From Cryptomeria japonica (Eukaryota; Streptophyta; Pinopsida; Cupressales; Cupressaceae): a stretch of DNA of 64,000 bases. The notes beneath the pieces are model-generated. The model searched no databases. It saw only the letters and a list, made by a program, of their open reading frames with translations, and was not told the origin of the DNA. The stretch spans positions 335,266,793-335,330,792 of the forward strand of contig NC_081408.1 of the NCBI RefSeq assembly GCF_030272615.1, in the 5' to 3' direction. Shown here piece by piece: positions 42,346-55,959 of the stretch. A program made the position numbers and the translations under genes. The number at the start of each line of letters is the position of its first letter. Position 1 is the first letter of the stretch.

Positions 42346-45300
42346 CAGCAATGTGTAGATTTATCCTAAGTTTATTTAATGATATCCTAGTTGGGGGTGG
42401 GTTGTGAGCAAGCCAATAGTTGGGAGGTGAGCCTTTCATTGGCCTAATGAAAAGCTATTTTTTTCTTTGTGTAGGCTGAAATATTCATGGCAAAAAGTTT
42501 ATCCTTCCTCAGACTATCTATTGTTGCAAATGATGTTGGGGTGCATCTTGTAAACAAAACATATATACTCTTAAAAGAATATATTCTACAAATCTATAGT
42601 TCAAGATTGAAAACCATATCACTCTAGTGGTTGTGTAAACACCCTGTAAATATATTATGTGAAATACTTATTGTTTTGTTTCCAAAAAAAATTAATATTA
42701 TAAATTTAGAAGTTTCCTTAGCCATGAGAAAGAAGTACTAATTTAAAATGTGAATGGAAGGTGTGAAGTGGTCTTTAGTTTCAAATATAAATATGTAAAA
42801 TTGATTTTAATAGGTTATTATGTTGCACTGTAAGTCATTTTCTTAATCTTACTAATTTAAAAAAAAAATGCACTCTTGAGAAAAAATATTTTTACATAAT
42901 AAAATTTCCTCTTAAATTTTTCAGTAGATTCACTATTTCCTTGAAAGCACTAAAATACTCTAAGGTGTATATACACACATTTACATTTAACTAGCATGCA
43001 TAGATAATTAATTTCTCTACCAAAATCTAAACACACTGTATATATAAAATTAAAATGATGAAACAAAAAATAATAATAAAATAATCCCTCAATCTTTTAA
43101 GGCCATCACATATATATGTTTGTTGTTTTGAAAAAATGGTATTAAAAGAAATTTGTTTTTTCCCCTTCTCTTGATATATGCACTATTTCAAAAATGGTTT
43201 GATTCATTTTTACAAAGGATAGAATGTCTACATACATATAACAACATTTTACTCAAAAAGATAGATACACCATAAGAGTTATCTATTGTATATGAAAAGA
43301 GATTTAAAATAATAATAATACATGAATAATGAGTATCTCTTATCACAGAGAATGTAATTATGTGTCAAGGTTATCCCACAATAGTGGGTTACACTGAAAT
43401 AAACATTTTGAAAAAAAACTTCACATACGGACACCTATTACCACTATACCTTAAGGAATTTGTAGATGATGTAAACTAGAGATTTGTGTCATTTTATATG
43501 TAGATTCTAAATATATTTTTTTTAAAACTATTGGAATCAATTTGTATCCATTTTCCTATCTCCTTCATAAACTAGCTTTTAATAGTAAACAACATTTTTA
43601 AAGAGTGATACTTAGTTGGTAATGCATAACTTTTTTTCTAAAATAGATAACAATGTGATTCTTTCGAGTTTAGGTTTGTAACATCAATATATAATGTTTA
43701 CAATTGGTTTCATAACATTATGATTAGTATTTTATATTTGATTAAGTTTTGAAGTCAAGTTAACTATAATTTTGACATAGGTTCATTTGGTAGTTACTCT
43801 TAACTTGTTGTGTATATATCAAAATTTGATTTCATTTTTTTGGTTGGAAAGAGGACTTCAATACTTATTACATAAATATTTTCATAATATTTTTCATTAG
43901 TTTACTATTTTTCCATAAGCGTTGAATCAAGAAGTTGATGTTTGGTGATAAACCTATTTAATTAAACTTAAAAAAAAATCATAATAAACTCAATATATAT
44001 ATTAAAATTATAATCATTGAAAATCTCTCTTTTAGTACTATTATTGTGCATTTTACTTTTCCAAGAATGTTCCATTTGAGCCTTCAATCAGAGCTTCAAA
44101 GGCTTGAAATCTGCAAAAAATTGGGGAGATTGGGGGGAGATATCTAGCAAATAGGTTTGATAGAACATATGTTCTATTGAAAGGGGTTCAATCGAACCCA
44201 TGTTCTATCAAACATGGTTTACACAATTTTTTTTGAATTATATTTAAAAATAATTCATTTAGATCTCTCATTTCCAAGATAATAACTAATATATGTACAT
44301 AATTAAATAATATGTAGTATAATTATTTTATGTATATAGATAATATACCAAATTAATTAATTCCCCTTGTTTTCTTTCTCCCATTTAAAGAACATTTGTA
44401 TGTAACATTATTTAATGGAGTATAGTATACATATTAACAAGGTCGTATTTCTACGAAGTTCATATCATGCATTGCAAATGTTCAGTTTTTAATTTGTTGA
44501 ATTCTTGGTTATGCTTCACAAAATTCCAATTTGTAAAAATATTTGTTACTAGAAAGAGATGGATATATATTAAAATTCATTTATGTCACACCAACTCTAT
44601 ATGGAAAATAAACTTTTCAAATATCAAAATAATTTTTTTCACAATTTTAAATTTATTAGATATAAAAAATATAATAATAGATATTTTAAAATCAATACAA
44701 ATATTATTTATTATAAACCTTAACTCTTCATCAAATCTATTAATTTAAGGACCCAAGCTTTTTATTAAAAAACCTTCATTCCTTAATAAACATTTGCAAA
44801 CAACAAAGGAATCTACTAGTTAGAAGTATCAACAAAAAGAAACATTGAAGCTTAATATATAAGAGAATGTACCCTATGGAGAGACTAGTACATGGAATAT
44901 TGTTGGCCTTCATATTAGGTGAAGCATTGGAAAGATTCTTATAGTGAAACCTTTCAAAACATAGTGTAGGTCATGAATACGAAGTGATGAGAAACACATA
45001 CACATATAATTAATATAAAATTTAAATTAGTTATTTTTTATAAAAAATAATAATTTGTGTCTTAAATTTAATATAGTTTCAAATATTTAACATATCTATA
45101 TGGATTATAATTCAAGTTGATGATTGTTTGAAATGTAAATAAATAAATTTTTTAAAATAAAAAAGATGAATAGTTATATTATAAATAATGGAGAAGTTTT
45201 ATAATAAACACGTCACAAAAATAAGTCAATATTTTAGATATTCTTTTGATAAATTTTAAATGAAAACAACGTATTTGAAAAATTGATTATTTGTCTCATT

Positions 45301-47426
45301 GAATCACCTATGAATTTTCAAACTCGATTTCTAAGACCAATGCATTATTGGACTGAATAAAAAAGATATATTTATTTCTCAAATTCAATATATAATAGAT
45401 TTATTAGAGAAGTTTAGAATAAAGATGTGCATGATAGTTTCAACTCATTCAACACTTATTGACAAACTGACTATGAAATATACATGTACCATGATAGATT
45501 ATTTTTTGTATAAAAGGTTGATTAGACGTCTAATATATCACATGACCCATATCATATATGGAATGGATCTAATTTCTTAGTTCATGCAAGATCTACACAA
45601 GTCTCATTTCAATGCCAACATGAAATAAGATCTACATAAGTCTCATTTTAATGCCCACATGAAATAGTAGTAAGGTATGTAATTGATATACAAAATATTG
45701 AGGTAAATTATTTTGACAAAAAACATAAACTAGTAGATTACCTAGACTTTGATTGGGATGATTTACATAGATATGAAATTCTAGTTTGGACTAGTAAGAA
45801 ACCAGACAATAGTGACTCTTACTACTATGAAATGAAAATTTTATTATAATCTCACAACTACTTAATTATATCTAATGTACTGATTTTATAAAACTATTAT
45901 TTTTCTGCAACAAAATAATTTTCTAATAAATATAAACCTCAATTTATTAATGCTAATTATATAAAAAAAATTAAAGTATTGTTGAAAAACAAAAATAGTA
46001 ACTACTATTAACATTTCCTTATTTTTTTTATGTTTGTTTCTAAGCATTCATCTTTTTTTATTCAAGAGTAATAGATAATAAATGTCATGTAAAATCTCCT
46101 TTTAAAGATCCAAAAAGCTCTTTTAAACCCTGTTGATGGTGCAACCCATGGAACACAAAGAGGGTTATTTATTTTTATGCAATATGTCAATAAATACTAC
46201 TATTTAAAAAAAAATTTGTGTGCAACTGTGATGTTCCAAAAACATAGATATTTGGACATGGCAACAGAGTTATAAAATAAGTTCCGGTGACTTGATTTTC
46301 CATATTCATGGAAAAATAAAAATAAATCTGTCAGGTTATAAGGTGTTATAAATCAAATCTTAAAGTTAGAAATTTACATATTTGTATTAAATCATTGTTT
46401 GGAAAACAAAATGTAAGCCTTAAAATAAATAGATCTAAACCAAAAGATGGTTGAATATTTGCAATTATTAATTCACTAATTTGAGAATAAAATTATTTTA
46501 AATGAATCTTTGTGGCAAACATTCCTCACTGATTTGTATGTCCTTATTCTACTTGTGATTTTCATACGTTATGGTGGTGTTCTTGAGCCATGTCCTTTGT
46601 TTCTTCTAATTTTCGCATCAACAAAAATTACTGTTAAAGAAAAGGATAAAAAGAATATGCAATGAAATGAAAGTGTTACATACTTTGTGTTCTCTAAGAT
46701 GACTTTAAAAATTTCTCCTTGCTATTCTCAGATAGTCCCTAATGGATCTTCGCTCTTTTCCTATCTTTTGCATCTGATAGTAAGCAGGCTGGTTAACACA
46801 GTCCACATTTTAACTCTCATCTACCCAAATAACACTTGAATCCAATAAGATTGCTTCATTTGCAAGTTAGGTCTTTATATATAGTGACCTAAAAGAGAGG
46901 ATTTTTAAAACAAATACTCATTAGGTAATAGATTCTCCGTGTACAACATTGGCACTATGTTTTACTTTTTATCACATGCATGAAATATAATATAGAATTT
47001 GAAATATTTTCATGATTTAAAATAAGTTGGATGAATGTAGTTCCATGGAGTGACAAGGGTTAGAATAGAACGACATCAGAAGTCTAATTGAGAATCTGCT
47101 TTGAACATTACATCAAAAATCTTCTCCCTTGGCTTCATTTGTCATTCAATATTAAGAAATAGTGTAAAAAAACATTTTCCTTTTGAAGTTTTAACATTGA
47201 TAATTTGTTAAGTAAAATTAAGTCGGAAGTATGAATATATTACACATAGTGTACTATTGCTAATTATTAGTTTGAATATCTAGGTAAGGGGTCATCATTA
47301 ATCAGGAAAAGTTGTTTTTTCTCAATAGATACATATTGTGGGTATCAAAAACTCGCATATAGACATTGAGAGTCTCATTGAGAATGGTGAAAATACTCAA
47401 AAGTATGTGCTTGAGGGGACATTTGG
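42346..47426. other. AT-rich non-coding stretch with small repeats
   Basis: No convincing gene on either strand; the open frame at 44467-44748 is AT-driven. Minor structures are an inverted repeat TGATAGAACAT (44159) with ATGTTCTATCA (44200), and a 39-bp tandem pair starting at 45589 (AGATCTACACAAGTCTCATT). Probably old, decayed repeats. Confidence 0.6.
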
Positions 47427-49047
47427 TGTAGGAGCACTTCTTGTGACATGGAGGCACACGAAGCCATTTTGGTAGAGAACATGGAGTCAAGGGTCTAAAG
47501 GACCTAAAAATAATGTAATAAAGCCTATTAAGGCATTTGAATGTAATAGGAAGAATGGAATGAGTTTTGAGTGCAAATGGACCTAATAGGGGTCAATAAA
47601 TCTAAATAAGTAAAAATGGCACAAAAGATGCCTAACGAGTTTAATTAGGTTGTGTTGCGTCATTTTGATGTAATAAGGCTCAAATAAATCCTTTGGTATT
47701 AATAAATTGGGTTTAAGAGTAATATGTCTAGTATTGTCAAAATTCAAATTTGAAACCCAACGGTTAGTTAGCCAAACAAGAGGTTTAGGTGTTTGTTAAG
47801 ATGAAAGGTGGTTATGGTCAGTTTGGGGAAGGTTTTTATTGATTTATACCTCATGTACATGACCTGGAGAAGCAAGATTGAAGTTTGGAAAGGAATCATT
47901 ATTGCATTGTACAGATAGCTCTCTTTTTTAATACAAAATCTAGAAATTATTTGCTAGTTTGGATTGTTTCCTTTCATTTTTGGATTGGCAATGGATTGCA
48001 GGTGATTCCTTTGAGTTTTTTTGAGAATTTGACTCCATTTTGAAGGTTTTTACATCTGTTTTTAATCATTTATTTTGATTGTCCCAAAGAACACTATTGT
48101 AGGTGCACATTTTGTGTTAGTTTGGAGTCAAAATGAGAAGTTAGGGCTCATTCCTCTTTATGTCATTGTTGTTCCTTGAGGAATGAGACCCTATCTATGT
48201 ATTTTTAACTAATAAAATGACAAGAATGAAGGGAAAAGAGAATTAGTTGGTGATCACCAAGAAAAGTGACTGTTTGTGTGAGAAAAAGTGTGAAAATGGA
48301 GGCTTGAGTATAGCAGTAGAAGAAGTAGCTTAAAAAGGTGGTGTTTTTATGTTGGAAAATATTTGTGGGGGTTGAATAAAAGGTGAGATGACCCTTGGTT
48401 GAGTTTGGAAGTGAATGGAGGAGTGGTTTTGAGAAAGCCCTAGGTTAGAAGGCCTAAAAAGCAGGGTTTAGTATCTAACCTATCAAATGAGTGTGTCTTT
48501 CCTTGAAACCTGGAAAATTCATTGTTTTGAAACATTTTTTAGGACTTTTTTTTCTTTTGTGTTGTGTTCATACCATTTGTTAATACTTGCTTTGGAAAAG
48601 AGGGCTAATTGGGCCTAGTTGATATGTAGCAGGGTACTGGTCAGGGTATTTCGTCCAAAAGAACCATAGTTGAGTTTAACATATGTTGTGTAAATTCCAA
48701 AAGGGTATCTATAATTATAATTTTTTTTGTAAGTGTTTTGAGGAAAAATTGAATTAAGTCTAACAAACCAGTTTGGCAGGGCTATTAGGATAAGGCCTAC
48801 GTTGCACCCGAGTAAGAGGGTTTTGTGTAAACCAAGAAAATGGGTATGTGTTGGTTGCTAAGACAAGTTGGTTGGGGCATGAGAAGACCCTAGGTGATAC
48901 TATATTGGGGTTTTTGAGTTGGTTACACCATTTGAGTCCATTAGTGAAAAGAGAAGACTTGGGAACCTTGAAAATTTCAAAGGTCAAGTTGTGTAAACAA
49001 CAAATATTGCCTAGTGGAGTGTTTGTAGACTAGTATCCTTTGAATCA
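47427..49047 (+). repeat. 5' LTR of the Gypsy-type element, 1621 bp
   Basis: TGTAGGAGCACTTC to CTTTGAATCA. It matches 60609-62230 throughout, including GACATGGAGGCA, AGGTTTAGGTGTTTG and GTGTAGTTTCC-like blocks. An apparent frame at 48848-49033 recurs in the 3' copy and is LTR sequence. Confidence 0.93.
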
Positions 49048-49264
49048 TAGTGGTATCAAAGCCACTATTAGGTTCTTGAGGGAAGTAAGGAAGAGGGAGA
49101 AGTTGTGTACTAGTTGGGGTATATACAAGATGCCTCCCTCACAATAAATAACTAGGGAGAACCAAGAATTGAAAGAGACCTTGGAGATGGAAAGGAGAGA
49201 AAGGAGAGAACAAGAAGAAACAAGCGATAGAGAGATCAGACAAATGTGAAGGGAGAGTGTAGCA

Positions 49265-50605
49265 TTGCAATCAAGGTTGGAAGTCTTGGAGAGAGGATCT
49301 AGAAGAGGACCACACATAGAGAATGAGGAAGAAGATGCTGAAGCGAATGATGGAGCAAATGAGAATCCGAATGAAGGAAATGGAGAAGGGGAACTAGACC
49401 CTAAAGAAAGAAGGATGGTGAGGTTATTGAAGGAAGTACAAGGAGGTGGCAGTAAGACAACCATTAATTTTCCTATCTATTATGGCAAGATGGATAGTGA
49501 AGATGTATTGGGGTGGATTGATGCCCTTGAAAGCTACTTTGAGTATGAAGACACGAATGAGGAAAAGAAGGTGAAGTTTGCCAAAACAAAGTTGAGAGCT
49601 GCTGCTCTAACATGGTGGAGTAGGGTGCAGACAAAGAGAGTGGAAAGAGGGATGTCTAAGATCACCACATGGAGTAGGATGAAGGCCATGATGAAGGAGA
49701 AATTCATTCCATTTGATTATGCTACTCAGAAAAAAAGGTTGAGACAAAATCAAAAACAAAAAGACATGGATGTGATGACCTACATTGAGAAATTACACAA
49801 GTTGAGTATAAGAAGTGGATTGGAAGATGAAGATGACAAGGTTGTAAGATATCTTAATGGGCTTAGATACAACTTACAAGATGAGATTGGTTTAACTATA
49901 CCAAAGACACTTGGAGAGTGTTTTTAGTTGGCTATAAGGGCTGAAGAAAAGGTAAAGAGGAATAAAGAGAGATAAGGAGGAAGTGGTAGAGGTAATGCAA
50001 ATAAAGGAAGGGGTAGCAGGCCTAAAAATGAAGGACAAGGACAAGGCAACAATGACAAGGGTAAGGAGTCATTTTCCGATCAGAGAGGTGGATACAGAGG
50101 TGGAGGCAGATTTGGATCACGTAGAGGATCAGGAGTCTTCACGGGAAGGTGCTTCACATGCAATGAAGTTGGGCACACTTCCTTAAAGTTTCCAATGAAT
50201 GAACAAGGTGGCAAGAAGAATGAGAAAAGAATTCAGTTGGCCCAAGGGGAAGAACAATGAATAGAAGAGAAAATTGGTATTGCTGCTCCAAAACTTGAGG
50301 GTGACTTTTTGATGTTTGGAAGAGGTCAAAGGTTGCAGCACGTACAACCCCAGGTATGCATTTTTAGAACTCAATGCTTTAGCCATGGTAAAGTATGTAG
50401 GATGATCATTGATTTAGGTTCTTTTGATAACTTGGTTTCTCAAGAGATGGTTGACAAGTTAAGTGTAGTAAGAATACCACATAATAGACCCTACAAAGCC
50501 ACTTGGGTAACAGATGAACAAAATCTAGTAGTCCAAGAGCAAACATATGTAGAGTTTACCATTAGTAATTATCATGATAGGGTATTGTGTGACCTTTTCC
50601 TATGA
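49265..50605 (+). pseudogene. Gypsy-type Gag and protease
   Basis: The open piece 49265-49927 starts at an internal Met; a frame with a stop extends upstream to about 49130 (MPPSQ). It has an acidic N-terminus, then the Retrotrans_gag pattern: INFPIYYGKMDSEDVLGWID, LESYFEYEDT, KTKLRAAALTWWSR, MKEKFIPFDY and YIEKLHKLSIRSG. A Gly/Arg-rich stretch and the eroded knuckle CFTCNEVGHTSLKF follow near 50150-50190. The protease at 50309-50605 reads CRMIIDLGSFDNLVS; the active-site triplet is DLG where DSG or DTG is expected. Frame changes separate the pieces. Gag forms the particle and the protease processes it. Confidence 0.88.
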
Positions 50606-51126
50606 CATGTTGTCATGTGCTCTTGGGAAGGACTTGGCAACATCAAAGAAGGACATTGCATGATGGGTTCTTGAACACATATGTTGTTCACAAATATGGT
50701 AAGCGATTTACACTAACTCCTTTAAAGAATAATCAGATCTTTGAACCTAGTGTAATATGATTTGGTAGGAAGGAGTACTTGAGTATGTAGGTTTCTAAGG
50801 TGAAGGAAATATAGGTTAGTGATCAGGGGTGTGGAAAGAAGTCAGAAGGGTAGCATCATTTTATTGATGACAACAAAAGGAAGGTGCATACTAGTGTAAT
50901 GATAGGGACTATTGAGTGCCCTCTAGGTGTGCAAACTAAGGACAGCCATAGTCCTTCAAAGGTGGATGGAGTTGGGGTCATTTGGACCTCACAAAAGCAA
51001 GGAAAATGGTGCAGGATCAGTCCATATGTGTCTGTCTAAACAAAACATCTAATGATTTGTTTTTATCTAATCATGAGTTTGTTGTAGGTAATAGGTGGAA
51101 GACCAACTCATTTCATGAGTTGTTAT
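50606..51126 (+). pseudogene. Decayed pol linker of the Gypsy-type element
   Basis: Frames read through stops give LLGRTWQHQRRTLHDG and KYGKRFTLTPLKNNQIFE, the region that usually joins Gypsy protease to RT. No RT motif follows before the Copia insertion at 51127, and only 122 bp of Gypsy sequence remain after it, so the RT-to-integrase part was lost before the insertion. Confidence 0.6.
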
Positions 51127-52230
51127 TGTTGGTATTATGGATGACTCCATCATGTGTTGCATTGGTTTTTATCATTGATGTCAACACTTATCTTTTTGGA
51201 GGTCTGCATTGTTGATTTGGCACTCTAGTTATATTGGTTTGTTGATGAACCAACACATTGTGGTCCCGATATGGATATTGGCTTATGCACAGTTACTGGT
51301 ATATGTTTCACTGGTAGCTTGGGAAGTTGATGATGACTTGTTATCATCTAAAGATAATCTGGTTATTTTGAAGACATGGATTGGATGTTTGCATTTGACA
51401 TTTTGCATATTAGACTGATCGGGTTCACATATTTGCCTTAATCAATAGATAGGTCCAGGTTATGAACCGACATAAGAAAACATGTTCTAGATCAGCACGA
51501 CATGCTTTGGAAATGATTTATTGATTGCATAATGTGTAAATGTATTGAGGTCGACATATTGTATTGCACCAAGACTTATTTTGTAATTGATTTAAATGTA
51601 ATATCTTTTGGGAACTGACCTAATGGTTAGGTCTTAGGTTTTGTATAAATAATTGTAAGATCTTATTTGGAAGAAGTGTGCATATGTATTGAGATTATTG
51701 TGAAGAGAGAAAACAAGTAGATCCTTGTGTGAATCATGCAGATATCATTTGAAGGTTGAACGAAGGAATGTTAAAGGTCATAAAGGTGTTTAGTCCTCAT
51801 GCGTAGAGCTTAAACTGGTACTGAATCTGGCATTGAAGATGCTAAATTGAAGAAGTACATTGATTAATGGATTTAACCATCTAACTGTGTAGTCGGTGAG
51901 ACTCCTAATTTTGTGATTGAGCAGTGAGCTCTAGGAAGTTGGCCTTTATGCATGTGCAGACCCTATTATTGTATTCATATACTATTTTTAGTAGTATCAT
52001 TTGATTGTGGGTAAGGTTTCCCACTGTGGTTCTTCCCCTTACAGGATTTCCACATCAAAATCTTTGTGTCATGTGTTGTGGATGTTGTTTTGATTTTTGT
52101 TTCATGCATTAAGGTGTACTGGTATTACTATAACTGTTAATTTGTTTTATCATCACTAAGTTTTAAGTTGGATTAATTAATTTTGGGTTGCAATTTATTG
52201 ACAACTAATTCATCCCCCCCCTCTCAGTTG
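51127..52230 (+). repeat. 5' LTR of the Copia (main part)
   Basis: Starts TGTTGGTATTATGGATGAC and matches 59359-60486. The last 19 bases of the LTR are at 54777-54795, beyond the inserted unit. Confidence 0.93.
51644..51651 (+). promoter_or_regulatory. Probable LTR TATA box
   Basis: TATAAATA occurs in the context TAGGTTTTGTATAAATAATTG in both LTRs (here and 59875-59882), a plausible core promoter for the element RNA. Confidence 0.6.
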
Positions 52231-54771
52231 TGTTGTTCTAAAAAATGAGTAAACCAAGTTCACCTACAAACTATCTATGAAATAGCCAACTTCATACAAT
52301 GAAGAACTTCAGGACTTGGACAACATAAAAAGGATATGAATCTTTCTAATCTTTAGGCTCTGCAAAGCCTAGGTGGGTGTACCTTTGATGCATTGAATCA
52401 GACCCATTACACACATGACAACATCAATGAAAGCAGATAGATCTCATAAGGCTTAACAACTAGGAGGTCACTGCAGATGGGCTAAATCTACATTGACATC
52501 TCAACTAAGTTGAAGCATAAGATAGGTGGAACAAACTAAACGTACAAACATAAAAGTAAATGAATATTTGATTTTAAAAAATCTATGAGAACCTCTAGAA
52601 TCTGCAAGACCAGTGCCATATCCAAGGGCATGGAGTCATACATCAAACTATAAATGAAAACCTCCATTGCAAATCCACCTTCATCATTAAATATCCCTGC
52701 ATTAATGCCTTACAAAAATGCATTACTCATCTCACTCACAAAAGCATCAAATCTTGAAAATATATCCCATTATCTACGATTGATTACAAAGTTTTAAATT
52801 CTTCCTTGAAGAATACCTGCAAACAATGACAACAATCTCCTTGAGATGACAAACTCTAGCCTCCTTGAGGACTTGATTTGTAACAAAGAAATATACATTC
52901 AAAGACAACTTTGTGTGAATTTATGCATGCCTTACATATATATAAATCTGCAACAAGAAACACCTACAACAAAAAAATATATTCCATTACTTGAAAAAAG
53001 ACATTGTATTACAAACTTGGAAAAAATCAGAATTGGAAACCAAGATTAAGGAGCCTTGCTCACAAAAATCTGGAACCCCTACAAAATGGGAAGACCCCTG
53101 AATAAGAAGGAAGGGACCGAGAACTCAAGATTTTATCTCTAACAATTGCAACTACCAAGTCTTTCAACATTAATTGCTTGCACACTTGGCCTGTAGAAAA
53201 TTCTCTCTAACAAACTAACATATCCTTCTAAAATCCTGAGGGTAATGCCCTTGAGACATTTGATGTGTGTAACAACTGACTACAGAAACAAACCCCTCAA
53301 ATCAAGAGCTTTCCAATGATATATAACACTTTTATATTTGAGCAAAAAATAACTCCTCAACCATCAATCCCTCTACAGGCCAGTCATTAATTTCTCTTGT
53401 AGATCAGTCAGGCACAACAGTCATTTAATTTTTTGTATTTTTTGCACCATAGCCAGGACTATATCATTCAACTTGGACTTTTTCCATGATCCTCCTTCTG
53501 TGCTTTGCCACATGGATCCCCCTGATTGGCTCTGGGGTCCCTATCCTGCCACCTTAGCATGACCTGGACTCACTGCCAGAATGAAGCTCTTCTTTGTCAC
53601 GGGGTCACGAGGGATATGCCAACTAGTGGTTTCACATCATGACCTAGCGTCCACTTTTAGATCATCTTCAGATTTGTTGGCTCGTGAGGTCTCTAGTCTT
53701 TTGGGTGTTAGCATTTTATGCTAGCGAGCTGGAGACTAGGTTTAAGTCATGAGGTCTTGAATTGGTCTTTTGCCGCTCACCCCCTTTGCCAAGCCCACCA
53801 TGTGTTAGCCTCTAATTTATCTTTGGATCCAACTGGGCACCACCTTAACTGCCATGTCACCCTAGGCCGGATCCTCCACTAGACCTAGGCCCGCCTGGTC
53901 GCCAATTTGCGATGGATATTCATCGACCCATTTCCGATTGGGGCCTAGCAATAGTTGTTGATCTTCCTCAGATCACCACTCAATCACCTCCAACCTACTC
54001 GACCTTTACCTCTTTGTCCATCCATGCCACATGCCAGCTTATGGCTCACTTGCCGTTCCACCTGCTCACCACTTGGACTTACCACTTGTCGTGAGGGTAT
54101 TCATTTTGAGCACCACACAACCACAATACAAAGACAATCATGGATAGCCCTAGAATTTCTCTCCACCATCATTCTTCCTTGGATCTTTTGTTAGATCTCA
54201 GTGATTTTCTCGATCTTTAACTCATCCCTTTTCAGCACATGCATTGTCACCAAGTCATTGTGAGTATTTGGTGGGCATCTTTCTATCAGGGTATAGTGAC
54301 CACTGTCGGATCATCTATGATCACCGTCCGATCTGCCTGACTTGCTCAACCTTTAGCTTCTTCTCACTATCTTGCTGGAAAATTTGGATGCCTTGATTTG
54401 CATGCACGTGCGGGGGCCCTCCAATGTTGAGCTAGTCCTATCAAAAGCCTTTAAGCTTTGAGACTTGATATGCTTGGGGCTATGCATTTAAATACAAAAT
54501 ATTTCCTTCCCACAACTAATGTGGGATAAATGTTTATGTCCGGCGACATTTACTTGGAGGTTTCTCTGGCCTTTTAAAACCCTCTTCACTGCACGTAGGG
54601 GAGAATGCTAGCAAGGCCCGTAAAGATTTGGTTTTACACCTAACAATCACATTTTCTTGGAAGCTTTAATTATCTACCTTTTAACTAATGTAGGGGAGGA
54701 TTGCTAGCTTAATTTTACCTGCCTTTGAAATGGGCCTCTTAAATTGATTCAAAATTTTATAGGTCCCAACA
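52231..54771. mobile_element. 2541-bp TG...CA insert, solo-LTR-like
   Basis: It begins TGTTGTTCTAAAAAATG and ends AGGTCCCAACA, with AGTTG on both sides (52226-52230 and 54772-54776). Comparison with the intact 3' LTR of the same Copia shows where it entered. It has no gag or pol and no internal repeat of its ends that I can see, so a solo LTR fits best. The right half is GC-richer and contains the TAATGTGGGATAAATG and GTAGGGGAGAATGCTAGC blocks. Short ORFs (52846-53049, 53912-54194) have no family features. Confidence 0.75.
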
Positions 54772-54776
54772 AGTTG

Positions 54777-54795
54777 TCCTTCCCGGTTCCTAACA
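54777..54795 (+). repeat. 3' tip of the Copia 5' LTR
   Basis: TCCTTCCCGGTTCCTAACA matches the last bases of the 3' LTR (TCATTCCTGGTTCCTAACA ending at 60486). Confidence 0.88.
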
Positions 54796-54810
54796 ATTGG
54801 TATCAGAGCC
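54796..54810 (+). promoter_or_regulatory. Copia primer-binding site
   Basis: ATTGGTATCAGAGCC directly after the LTR end, complementary to the 3' end of initiator Met tRNA, the usual Copia primer. Confidence 0.92.
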
Positions 54811-54853
54811 TAGTTCTCTTTTTGTAGAAGCCTAACAGCTTGAAGAGATCCTA

Positions 54854-55740
54854 TGGCAGCAAATATCTTCAGGAAGGACAGTCCCAAACTTGATTGAACT
54901 AACTATGGTATATGGAAGATCAAAATGGAGACACATCTAAATTGCTTTGGAAGAGAGATATGGGATGTTACAAAGAATGGCTATGTTGCTCCTACAGAAT
55001 AACCCTAATCCACCAACCTTGGCTAAAGACTTAGAGAATGATTGCAAAGAAAGAGGAGCACTTCTTAGCGCATTATCAGATCAGCATATCATGGGATTAT
55101 CAGATAGATATACAACAAAAGCTATTTGGGATAAACTGGAAACATTTAATGAAGGAGATTCCATAGTCAAAATTGCAAAACTGGAATGTTACCGGGTCAA
55201 CTAAGAAAATATAAAAATGGATGAGGATGAAAGAATTTCTACATTTATGGAAAGAGTTAATGAAATTGTTTTAGGAATACAATGTTGTGGAAGGTCTTTA
55301 AGTGAAGATGAAATTGTTTCTAAAGTTTTAAGAGCTTTGCCACTAGCTTACAAAATGAAAGTGACAACTATTAATGACTTGAGAACAATGCCTAATACAC
55401 CAGTATCTAGAGATACATTGGTTGGAAAACTTTCAACATTTGAGCTTGAAGAATTTGGTTCTATTGCTACAGTCAAGACTGATATAGCCTTCAAAGCATC
55501 ATCGTCATCATCATCTAATAAATCTGATTGGAAAGAACTTTATGCAAAAAGAACTTGAAGATATTAGAAGAGAAAATGAAGAACTTGAAGAACTTGAAGC
55601 ACTATTTGCAAGGAAGATGCCTAAAGGTCCAACAGGAAGTAAGTATGAAGGTAAAGCACCTTTCAAATGTTTTAATTGAAATAAAGTTGGTCATATGGCA
55701 TCTAGGTGTCCTGAAAGACGTTCATGACTAAGAGATTAGG
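54854..55740 (+). pseudogene. Copia Gag (DUF4219/UBN2) with zinc knuckle
   Basis: I place the start at the ATG at 54854 (MAANIFRKDSPKLD); a stop after that block and a frameshift lead to the open pieces 54947-55204 and 55217-55558. Features include TNYGIWKIKMETHLNCFGRE (DUF4219-type), ALLSALSDQHIMGLSDRY, AIWDKLETFNEGDS, DERISTFMERVNEIVLGI and VLRALPLAYKMKVTTI (UBN2). The knuckle CFN*NKVGHMASRCPER lies near 55665-55710, with the second Cys position replaced by a stop. Gag packages the RNA. Confidence 0.88.
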
Positions 55741-55959
55741 CAAAGAGAACATATAAGCCAAAACCTGAATAACAAAGATACAAATTTAAGAAAAACAGAG
55801 ATAAGTCATGTTACTATACAGATGAAGGTGTTATAGATGATTTTGATGAAGATCCAACAGATAGTGGATTGAAATTTGTTGCAATAAAAGAAGATCAACC
55901 GACACCTGTTGTCAAACTGGTAGAGTAGGCATTAGCAGCAAAAATTGAAGAAAAGGATG

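Noticed and set aside
44467-44748. 93-residue frame in AT-rich DNA
   Set aside because: Composition (Asn, Ile, Lys, Phe) and context suggest a chance frame; no domain.
48848-49033. Short frame with a close relative at 61995-62246
   Set aside because: The similarity exists because both lie in the paired Gypsy-type LTRs.
54796-54810. tRNA-like TGGTATCAGAGCC
   Set aside because: It is the retrotransposon primer site beside an LTR; no cloverleaf surrounds it.
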